NCBI GenBank assembly: GCA_947652605.1
Contig: OX393577.1
Location: 55,328,108 to 55,392,107, forward strand
Reading direction: 5' to 3'
DNA from: Elmis aenea
Taxonomy: Eukaryota > Arthropoda > Insecta > Coleoptera > Elmidae
Length of the DNA: 64,000 bases
Of this stretch, positions 13,301 to 25,300 are shown in pieces. The position numbers were made by a program, and so were the translations under genes. The notes below the pieces were generated by a model. The model was not told where the DNA came from. It saw nothing but the letters and a program-made list of their open reading frames with translations, and did no database searches. Position 1 is the first letter of the stretch, and every line of letters begins with the position of its first letter.

Positions 13301-16300
13301 AAACAGAATTAGTAGAATTAAATAAAGCTGTCGATGAAACAAAATCTGCTGTAAGTGCACTTTAGCTTTTCAATTCCACAATCACAGCAATTTTATATCA
13401 TTGAAAACACGATAATTTTTAGTTTACTCTAGCGGAGTCCGAATTGAAAATTTATGTGAGTAACGAAGAGAATGAAAAAACAAAATTAGAAACGTTGCTT
13501 AAAACTTACGGAGATGCCGAAACAACGATAGCTGAGAGAACGTCTGCTGTAGCTCAGTTGAAAAAGAAGATACCACTCACAGAAAAGTCCTTGAAAAATG
13601 CAACGGAAGAACTGAATATCGTTAAACAAGAAGAAGGGAGATTAATTGAAAAAATTAGAAAAAAGAGGGCAAATGTTGAAGAAAAAAAGGCAACGATGCA
13701 GGCTTCTAGATCAAGGGGAAAAGTCCTAGATTCGCTTATGCAACAGAAGCGAGATGGAAACTGTCCAGGATTATTTGGAAGATTGGTAAGTCACATTTTC
13801 AAGCAGTAATAAATGTCCATAGAAACAAGTTGTTCAATAAAAACTTAATTAATTTAAGGGAGACCTTGGAGCAATCGATCAGAAATATGATGTCGCAGTA
13901 TCGACTGCCTGCGGTCCCTTAGACAATATTGTCGTTGATAACGTATCCACGGCTCAGTGGTGTATCGAATTCCTCAAACAACATGATATAGGTCGAGCGA
14001 CATTTATAGCTCTCGATAAGCAAGAGCATCTTCGCCATCATGCCAACTCCCAAATAAAAACGTATGTCACTGACTTGAATTTTTTTTTGTAAATACTCAT
14101 GATGTTTTTTCAGTCCCGAAAATGTGCCTCGATTATTTGATCTTATTCGTATCGAAGACGATCGCGTACGAACAGCTTTTTATTATGCGCTAAGAGACAC
14201 ATTGGTAGCTAAAGATTTGGAACAGGCTTCTCGAATTGCATATGGGGCTCACAGATACAGGGTCGTCACTCTTGGTGGTGATTTAATTGAAACAACTGGT
14301 GAGTAAATCACAAAATACTAGTAATTTTTTTGTCTATATTTCTGTTAAGAGCTACAAACTGAGTTATACTGGGAAAAAGTTGCGCAATTTAGTGATTTCA
14401 TAATGAACACATTTTCAGTTGCATATCTGCAGATTAATTTTCATTTTGAATTATTTTTGTACACAGGCAATTAGGGCCGACGAGAGAATTTTTGGTCCCA
14501 TGATAGGCCTGTGGCCCGGGCCCCCTCCCTAAAATATAATGGATCACTTCTACCGGCATATAAAACCTCAAATGTTTATTTAAAAATGCACCACAAACAG
14601 TACAGGACGGTCCAAATTCGATGGGATTGCATGGGTATCTCGGTTAATATTTAAGATAGAGAAACGGTTAAATTACCAAAAATGTGCAGTTTTTTGAGAC
14701 AAACTCAGAATCGTTTTCAAAAATATTCTATCATATCCGGTTTTCAAGTTATTGAATTAAAAGTGTTTTTTCCTCATATTAATAATGTGTCATATCTCCG
14801 TTATTGTTGTAAATATCGAAAATATTTATAAAGATTATTTTTAGATATTTTTGTTTAATTTGATTATACTAAAACAAAAAATTGCGCTCGCCGTTAAAAG
14901 TTATGACACAAACTTACGCTTTTTTAAATGGAGCGATAGTTGGCTATGACCTATTTAAATTCCTTATTTTTTTCTCATTCCAAATATAGTAATAAAGTAA
15001 TGAAGGTTTTTTTGGTTTTTTTTCTCTAAAAAATCATAGTAGGCTGTGAAAACAAAAAAAAACAAGGTGTAAAACCTTATAAAACTCATGTGGTACGGGT
15101 TACCAAGGTTTTTAAATTTGTTGTTGAGATAAAACATCAAAAATTTTTGAACATAAGATAAACAGCAATATACTATAACTGCTGATTCCGACTATGTTGT
15201 TGTTATCTTATAAATATATATAAAAGTCCAGCCTGACTCTGTCTATCTATCTATCTGTGACTCTGTGACGCATGAATACAGTAACGCAGTAAACTACTAC
15301 GGGTTCATTTGACCGACTGAGTTGTGTCTAATGAACCGTAAATTTTTACTCACGGGTAACATAACAGTGTCTAACTTGCAGCTCACGGTATTATAAAAAG
15401 TAATAGTTTAAATTTAAGATATACAATATTCCCGTCCTACGACGGGCTAACTGCTAGTGTTCAAATATTTACAATGTTTATCTCGACAACAAATTAGAAA
15501 ACCTTGGTAACTTGTACCACATGAGTTTTATAAGGTTTTACACCTTGTTTTTTTTTTTGTTTTCACAGCCTACTATGATTTTCTTAAAAAACAAAACTAA
15601 AAAACATTCGTAACTTGCGTATTATTGAAAATAAATACATCAACCCTTATATATTTGAAATGAAAAGAAAATAAGGAATTTAAATAGGTCATAGCCAACT
15701 ATCGCTCCCATTTAAAAAAAGGTGTCATAACTTTCAAACGGCGAGCGTAAAATTTTTTATTTTAGTATAATCAAATTAAACATAAAAATATCTAAAAATA
15801 ATCCCTATAAATATTTTCGATATTTACAACAATAACGGGGATATGACACATTATTAATATGACATAAAAACACGTTTTATTCAATAACTCGAAAACAGGA
15901 AATGATAGAATATTTTTGTAACCGGTTCTGAGTTTGTCTCAAAAAACTGCACATTTTTGTTGAATTAACTGTTTCTCTATCTTAAATATTAACCGAGATA
16001 CCCATGCAATCCCATCGAATTTGGACCACCCTGTACATTACTTTCAAAAAATCACCCCTATCCGCACTTTCTTGATCTCTTCACCCTTGATCGCTCTTCG
16101 TCATTTGGTGTCATGCCCAATTCATTTGCAGTAAGTGTAGCTTCAGAAACAAAATCTTGCCACCTATTCAAAAATGTTCAAGTTCTTTCAGAAGAGCCAA
16201 CATTTGCTACCGCAATATCAATGGATATGGTGTTAGATTGCAAAATTTTGTTTCGTTTGTCAATGGAAGCTAAAATTTAAACCAACTTATTGAGAAAATG

Positions 16301-19300
16301 ATTGCTTTAATAGACTAAAACTATAGTTGCATCATTAATGTGCAGTTTTGGCCTGCTGCAGCATAAATTAAAGGTTTAATGGTAAATGTTTACTATTGAC
16401 ATACATAAATTGAATAAATACAATAAAAATTATACTGCCCCGAAAACGCAGCGGTCGGGCCTTAGAGGTTAATTCAGTTTTCCTATCTGTATAAAACTTA
16501 TTATTAATTAAACAAGCGGGCTTGATCCCTTTCGTGGGTCTTACATGTCATACCCTATGGGTGGCCTGCAGTCAATAAAAATGTGAGGCAACAGCGCAAT
16601 TAAATTGTAGCGCGTTAATATGCTTCGTCCTTCCGAAATATGATTTATTCCGAGATATTTCTTTTAAGGTACAATGAGTGGAGGAGGTAAATCGGTTAGT
16701 CGTGGCCGAATGGGACAGTCTGTAGCTGTATCTAATACTGACCCTCGCGATATGGAACTCATGGAAAGTGAACTAGGCAACATGGAACTAGAAATACGAG
16801 AGCTGCGAAAACGACAGATTGCTCTTGAGAGTCAAATAAATACGTTAAAACCAGAGTTACATCAAATGAAAATGGATTTGGAAAAATTCAGCATTGAACT
16901 GCAGGCAAGTCAATAGATTAAGAAATACTTAAGACGAACAATTTTTGAATTAAAGGTAGATCTCTCCCAGAATACCGGTTCGTTTTAACCTACTTTATAT
17001 TTTCCGGAAAATCCCGGGTTATTTGAAATATGTTATTTTCATTTATTTTGTGTTAAAATCTTTGTAATAATATCATACCTTATTAGATTTATTATAAATG
17101 TCTTTACAAACATTAAATTTTGGAAAACTTTATTATTATTTAAAAATAGTTTTCCTGCTTTATAATAACATTATGTACAGCCGTAATATGCGTAAAGAAG
17201 CCCAGTCTCTATCACAAAGTTTATCAACTTTTGTGTAATATGATAATGCGAAGCAAAATGCTTATAAATGAAATTTTATTGATAAAATCGGTCTCTCTGT
17301 TGCTAGATGCTTCTAAGACGATTCCACACGCATCAACAGTCTAAGAGAGCATTTAATGCAGCAGGTTCTAGGGTTTGCGGGGCCGTGTGCGAAAACAAAT
17401 GCGGGGCCGGATATTTTAATAAAGGGTCAACTCTAACTCCCCTGCCCGCCTATAGGCGGGTTATACCTGATGCACCATATTATGTATAGGTAAATTTTGT
17501 ATAGCGTTAATGCTCAGCCCTGCCTATAATCGAAAAGTCAATATAGGATCGTGTAGTTTCGCTGAGACGTAGCGCTTCGTTCGATCTCCAAGCTAATAGA
17601 AAATGAAAATTGACAGCAAAGTAACGTTATAAATTGGGGCATTACAGGGTTAAAGTAAAATGTTACTAAAAAACTGAAAAAACAGTCTGGTGACCTAAAA
17701 AAAAAAGGTTCTCACCCTCATTCCTCTAGCGCGGGGCCGGTCTAGGCGCGAGGCTGTGTGCGGTGCACACTCTTCACACCCCTATATCGGACGCTGTAGA
17801 TCACCTTTGTTTTTTAAATCACAATACAAAAATTCACTGTAAAAATTATGTTATTGTGTTCATTAAAATGTAATTGCAGTATAAAGGTACTATTTCTTAA
17901 ATTTATATATCTCTCATAAAATTATTTTATTGTTTGTAACAATCATGGAGCAAAATGTATTGTATACAGGGCGATTCAAATTCGAGGGCGACCATGGAAA
18001 TCTCGCTTATTATAATAGCTAGAGTATAGGTTTACGGTGGTCACAAATTTTTCCTAGATCGATTCGTTTTTGTTTTATGAAAACCAACTTTATTTTTTCT
18101 TATGGGTGCAATTTTAGCTATTTACAAAATCAAATGGGATTTATTTTTCTGAATTCTTTGACGTATCACACATAGTATTTTACTTCTTCTTTCATTGTCA
18201 AATTTGAAAAAATGCGTTTTAAACAACAACCACGATAAATCAGGTAGGCCGGTCATTGTAGTTTATGTTGTTTCCATGACAACGAATCACAAACTGAAAG
18301 TTTTGAAAGCCTATTATTTGTCACATTAATTATTTCGTAAAAATGAACTTTAATAACGAATAAAAATGCGATTTGCTGCGACTTTTTATACCGTTCTTTT
18401 AAGTTTTGTTATACTTTATCACATGCTTTTAACAAATTTACTCAAGTTTCTGTTTAACGTAGAAAAATCGTGTTTTTTTCCGGATGTTTGTAATAAAAAA
18501 AAAATTTTTTTCTTTTCTGAAACCTTTCTGCCATATTTTTCTTTAAGTTTGGCTAAAGCCCCATATTTGCTCAAAATTCTATCCAAAGTACAAAAATATG
18601 TCTACGAGAGTTGTCATCTTTCTGGATATATTTCTGCATATCGTCGACTTGACAATATAGAATTCCTATTCAATGAATAAAAAATTCACAGCATATCGCG
18701 TTTACTTCGTTATTATAGTTCATTTTTACAAATCTATTAAAGTGACAAGTAACAGACTTTCAAAACTTTTAGTTTGTTGATTGGGTGTCATGGAAACAAC
18801 ATAAACTTTAATTACCAGCCTACCTGATTTATAATGGTTATTGTTTAAAACCTTTTTTTTAAATTTAGCAGTGAATAAAGAAGTAAAATACCATGTGTGA
18901 TACATGAATGAATTCAGAAAAATAAATGCTATTTGATTATGTAAATAGCTAAAATTGTGCCCATAAGAAAAAATAAAGTTGGTTATAATAAAACAAAAAT
19001 TAATCGACCTAGAATAAATTAGTGATTACTGTCCGATGCGGCTTAAAAAGTTGCTTGAGCAATGTTTTTACACATTTGAAATATTTTATACTCCAAAGAA
19101 GTTATAAACTATTTTCAAAAATCGTATATTCTGGTTTTTCCTAATTTACTCGGATACCGTTTGAGATATTTCCAATTTCTCTTCGGATTATTAATGAGTA
19201 CTAAATTTAGCAACTTTGCCAAATTAAAACCTATACTCTAGCTATTATAATAAGCGAGACCCCCATGGTCGCCCTCAAATTTGAATCACCCTGTATACGA

Positions 19301-22300
19301 CTTGGAGTTGTTTTTAAATAACTAACCGCCGTCTTTCTTATTTGTATTATTTATTTAAAAATAATGACAATTCATTAAATCCCGGAATCCTGGAAAGAAG
19401 TCTGATTTCATCCCGAGATAAGCAAAAATGTTGAATATGAGGAAATTGTAGTGCGTAGATTGTGAACAATTTGTGTTAATTGTTACAAATAGATTTGCAG
19501 CCAAATCTATCACGTTGTTCTATTCTAGTCTCTCAGTCAACAACAGCCCTTACTAGCAAAGCAGCTTAAGACTCAAGAAGCTAAAGCTAAAGCCACCAAG
19601 GCAAATCCTGAACAAGTGCAACACTTAACAGGCATTGTAAATGAAAAGAAAACTGCCTATAACAAAGCAAAAGCTAAAACAGAAAAATTACAAGTACATG
19701 TGGACAAGTTAACAGCCGAAATAAAAGAAAAAACTTCCGGTAAAATGAAAGCAATGGATAAGAGCATAAAAGACGTTACCAATACCATAGACAAATGTAA
19801 AACAGAAATAACGAGACTGAAAGTTGCGGTTAAAACAGCAGAAAGGTAATAGTTTCATCAGTTAAGTCTAGTTTGATAATAATGCTTAAATGATTTAATC
19901 TTATATAGAAATGCAAAAAAATCGGCAGAAAAAATTCAGCACATGGAACAGGACATAACTAACGCCGAATCTAATTTACGAGCCATGAAAGCTGAAAGGG
20001 AAGAAATAGAAAATGATGGAAAACAGTTACTTGCTTGCATCGAGGAGATTGTTGGACAGTTAGCGGAAGGTTCAGATGGATACGCAGGCAAGTAAAATTT
20101 ATATGTTGTAATAGCAGGTTTTCAGTGTATGTTTTTGGTTTCCTTGTGTTTACCGCATCTTCAACATAGTGTCTCTGCCCTAAAGTCTGTTTTATTTTAT
20201 ACTATTTTTTCGTTTAAGAAAATCGTATACGATTTTCTAGTACGGTGTCAATCAGAAATTAAAAATCTTGAACGAAAAATTCATACGAAATTACTACCTG
20301 CCCTAAATGCGTCCAATCTTAGCATGGGCACTGGGCGCATGCGTATTCTACTATTACTGTATCTGACCGCATGTTATTTGTGGGTTAGGTTAACTGAAAC
20401 AATCAAACGATGTTAAATACTACTTATTACCGTTATCCCTCACAATTTATTTTGTAGGAATAAATATGTAGAATGGAACAAGCGTTAAATATACGTTAAA
20501 TTTGAAAATGATTCGCTTTCTGTTCTGTGATCAAATTGAACATTTGACATGGTTACTCAAGTTGCCAACAAAATATAATAAAAGTTACTAAAAAGTAACC
20601 AAAACATATTGGAGTTTTCGTACCAAAAAATAGTACAATGTAAATGGTTCATATTTTCCATGCTAAATTGTTGAACGAAATTTTTGTATTAAAAATCGTA
20701 TACGATTTTCTTAAACGAAAAAATAGTATAGTATAAAACAGACTCAAAAAAAGAACAACTTGAGGATTCTGCAATGGAGTCCTTGTTGAATTTAAAAAAA
20801 TATGTTTTATAGAGAGAAAAAATTATATCAATCACAAATATGTTTATACAGAATGATAAAAGTTAATTTTACTCCTGCACTTGATTGCTATATTATTAAA
20901 AAAAAAAAAAAACTTAAAGCACTTTTTTAAAAAACACTGGAAACCAAGAAGTTGGTTGACTTGATAAAACTTATGATACATTGAAAAAATTATTTGGTAT
21001 TATTTTCAGATGTCAAACAAGAAGTTGCTGCCTTAACGAAGAAGGAAAATAAATTGAAGTCAGACAAAATAGAAGTCGATCAAAAAGTTAAAACTTACGA
21101 CAAAGCCATCAACGATCGTAAAAGTGAAATACGTCACTGGCAAGTGAAGGTATATCAAAGCGATTTGCAGTATACCTTTTATTGATTTTTGTCATTTTAA
21201 CAGCTGGGCCAACTTAAACTGCAAGACATTCCTGGTGAAACGGTCGAGGGATTAAAGAAGTTGACAACCGAAGAAGTAGATGCTAATGATGCCCAAAAAA
21301 TTCAGAGAGAGTTACAAGCCAACGAAGATCAGTTAAAAGCTTCAAAACCCAATCTTAACGCTATCCAGGTAAATAGTAATTTAATACAACATATTTTTTT
21401 GTAAATCTAAACATAGTTAGCTCTCATTCTTAATTGATAAAGTGGTAGTGGCTTGGTAATTTTTATTGTTTCACTATTTATGCTAATATTTATCTTTATT
21501 TTACAACTGTATTATAATGCTTATTTCCTGTACCATGTAGATTTTAAAATTAATTGCATTACTAAAGCTAAGGGGTTCTTAACCAGGGGTCCGCGGAAAG
21601 TATTCATGAGCGTGGATGGGAAAAATCTACTTATAGTATTTATTTTTAATAACCTCTTAACTGAAATTTAGCAACTTCCTTCACTTATAAATATATGCAT
21701 TAAATTACAGTATTATTAACTGTATCTGTAGTCACAAATAGAAATAATAAATATTTTCGTATCGCAGTTGTGGAAAATCTCAAAAAAAAAAAATTGAGGG
21801 GGTCCATCGCTTTCACCTGACTTACTAAGGGGTCCATGAAACATCAAAAGGTTAAGAACCCCCGCTATAGCTCAATCGGTCAACACGCATCATATAATAG
21901 TCTGTAGTTATGTAAACTTCTTGTACGAATAGTAGTGGTGGGTCTATTATGAAACCTATTTTTGACATATACAGGGTTCTCGTTTTTCGCGGGCCACTAT
22001 GGGGATCTCGTAAACGGTAAGAGTTACGACTTCGGTTAAATTGGGGCAAAGTTGTATATTCAGGTTGCCATTTAAAATAAGAAAGTTAGATGTAATATAT
22101 CAATATTTGTATGAGTAAAAAAAATTAAACATCGCTATCTTATTAAGGACAAAAAGCCATGCGAAAAAAGTCTTTAAAGTTTTTTTCTAGCTTTTTGTTT
22201 AAGTGAGATATTTAACATTTTTGATATCTTTTTTAATACTCGAAATATTTTTGGCATTTTTCAAAAATGTTTAATATCTCGCTTAAACAAAAAGCTAGAA

Positions 22301-25300
22301 AAAAACTTTAACAACATTTTTTGCATGGTTTTTTGTCCTTAATAAGATAACGATGTTCATTTTTTTTTACTCATACAAATATTGATATATTACACCTAAC
22401 TTTATTTTATATGACAACCATAGTTGGCTTTGAGATGAATCGAAAGCTTATTTTTTGCGCTTTTCAAAAATATTTAATTTGCTTATGCTATTTAAAATAA
22501 GAAAGTTAGGTGTAATATATCGCTACTTATGAGTATAAAAAAATTGAACATCGCTATCTTATTAAGGACAAAAAACCATGCCAAAAATGGCTTTAAAGTT
22601 TTTCTCTATCTTTCCGTTTAAGCGAGATATTTAACACTTTTGAAAAGTGCCAAAAATCGGTTTTTGGCTATATTTCAAAAATTAAAAAAGATATCAAAAA
22701 TCTGTTTACGGCAATAAATTCCTCTCGAAAAAAGCGATCGAGACTACGTACTTAGTTTTTTTCTATCTCTGATAATAACCAAGATACCCTGTTTGGGCAT
22801 TGAAAATAGACCACCCTGTACTGCAGCTGCACTTGATAGTTTAACATTTTATAAAAAATGGCTGTGTTTTATAAAATTAATACGCGGGCTGCATTTTCTG
22901 CAGCAACAGAGCCCTATAATACTATGTACGAAGTAGCAAGTAGACATGGAATGGGGGTGATGCATGATATACATGCTATTGGGGCTGCAATCATTGCAGT
23001 CCGAGCCAAGCTAAAGGCTATGAACTTATGAGCTATTACATTATTATTTCTAGTGTTTTATTTTCTATTGTTTTTAAAAAATATTGTATTTTTTTAATGT
23101 AAATGGATAAAAATGAATTAAAATAAAAACAAAAATTCAGTTTACTTACAAGGAATCAATGTTTGCATTAATTAAAAGTTTGGAACCTTTTATGCTAGAT
23201 TTAACTATTTTTGTTTGAGAATAAAACTACTTTCAATAAAAAAGTCATTGATAAATTAATTAACCAGAAGGAGCGAAGAATGAAATTGAAATATAAATAG
23301 ATTATGTAATTAATATACTATTGCTTTAATTTTTACTGATTTTTTAATTTCCATCCATAGTGAAAATTTTGGTTACATTTATTGCTACAGCCCTTCCATT
23401 GCAAGTTCTTACGAGCTGCCACTGTGTGACGGTATTATGTTAATGAATTTTGTTTTAGGAATACCGTAAAAAAGAAGATGTTTTCATGGAAAGATCCAAA
23501 GAGCTGGAGGAAATTACTGAAAAACGAAAGGTAATGAGGGATACATTGGATAGCATACGCAACAAGCGAAAAGATGAGTTCCTTTTAGGATATAACATTA
23601 TTAAGTTGAAGTTAAAGGAGATGTATCAAATGATAACTCTTGGTGGAGATGCAGACTTTGAAATGGTCGATACGTTTGATCCATTTACAGAAGGCATCCA
23701 GTTTAAGTAAGTGTACAAGTGCATAATGAATCTAATAAATTTTTAAGACCAAAAATTGAAAAGAATTTACATACAGACTTCAACACTTAAGTTCTTACAT
23801 CATTTCAAATTTTAAGCAACAAGTGATGCTTATAGTATAGTATACTGGGTGTAAATGAAGTGTGGTACACCCCCTTCTTTTTCTTTAGTTTTGATTTTAA
23901 ATAAATGAAATTTTAGACATATGATATGTGCAAAAAACCGGGCTTTTTGAGCCGTTGCACACATTTTTTCCACTTCCGGTTTCGCCGGAAATGACCCCAA
24001 CTTTGTTATTTTAAATGGAACACCCTGTATATTTTTACATTTTTGGAAAGAGGAAGCGATTTTGGATACAAATGCACTATTTTGGTTAATTTTTATAACC
24101 TCAAAATTTTTTTTAAACAAAATTTAGTTTTATATTAAGGGTGCCGTGACCTGCACAAATTGATTTTAATTATGTCAACAATTGTCCTAAAAACGTTTTT
24201 GTAAATTTTAAATGACATTTAGGTTACTTTAATCGACTTTGAAGGTTGCGGAATCGGTTTTTTGACAAAAAGTCATTTTTTTTTAGATGAAACCATGCTG
24301 GTACTAGCGGTTATTTAAATGGAGCATCTTCTAGCGAATCCATCGATACCAATAACTTGTATTTTTATTAAGAGTCTACTTTAAAAATTTCAAATTATTG
24401 TGAAAATTTATTAAGAGATCCTTTTAATGGCAGTAATCTCATTATGTTAAAATGATTACCAACATTTTTGGACTTTTTAATTAAATGACTATAGTAGTTA
24501 AACATAAAACAACAATCATTTGTTTTGTTGTAGTTATGCAGTGTACTGCGATTAACAGGACCTCTTAATATATTTTTACAATAATTTGAAGTTTTTGAAG
24601 CAGACTCATAATAAAAATACCAGTTATTGGTATCCATGGATTTGTTAAAAGATGCTCCATTTAAATAACCGCTAGTACCAGCATGGTTCCATTTTAAAAA
24701 ATTGGCTTTTTGTCAAAAAACCGATTCCGCAACCTTCAAAGCCGATTAAAGTAACCTAAATGTCATTAAAAATTTACAAAAATTTTTTTGGACAATTGTT
24801 GACATAATAAAAATTAATTTGTGCAGGTCACGGCACCCTTAATATAAAATTAAATTTTGTTTAAAAAAAAATTTGAGGTTATAAAAATTAACCAAAATAG
24901 TGCATTTGTATCCAAAATTGCTTCCTCTTTCCAAAAATGTAAAAATATACAGGGTGTTCCATTTAAAATAACAAAGTTGGGGTCATTTCCGGCGAAACCG
25001 GAAGTGGAACAAATGTGTGCAACGGCTCAAAAAGCCCGGTTTTTTGCACATATCATATGTCTAAATTTTCATTTATCTAAAATCAAAACTAAAGAAAAAA
25101 AAGGGGGTGTACCTCAGTTCATTTACACCCGGTATATTATACAGGCTGTCCCAGTTATCGTGAACAGCTTGGGGATCTCGTAAACAGTAAGAGATACAGA
25201 GATGGTTAAGTAAGTCAAAATAATCTATGATTAAGAGCAATTATTCTATGAAAAAAATCATAAAAACAAAAAAATTACGTTTTCGATTTTTGCTTATAAC

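Noticed and set aside
17307..17489. 60-codon open frame with Cys residues in SMC4 intron 12.
   Set aside because: It runs through GC-rich repeat remnants with repeated GCGGGGCCG motifs; the residues follow from the repeats.
18366..18680. 104-codon open frame rich in Phe/Leu in SMC4 intron 12.
   Set aside because: It is the antisense of the decayed HTH ORF in the centre of the element at 17967-19293.
21865..21940. tRNA-like A-box (TAGCTCAATCGG) that could mark a tRNA or tRNA-derived SINE.
   Set aside because: No convincing B-box, no cloverleaf and no A-rich tail; the match overlaps the target duplication of a MITE and is probably chance.
23830..25183. Two similar open frames of about 100 codons on opposite strands (23830-24120 minus, 24857-25183 plus).
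   Set aside because: They are the two inverted arms of one palindromic element; their similarity follows from the repeat and includes the terminal repeats, so no gene is supported.
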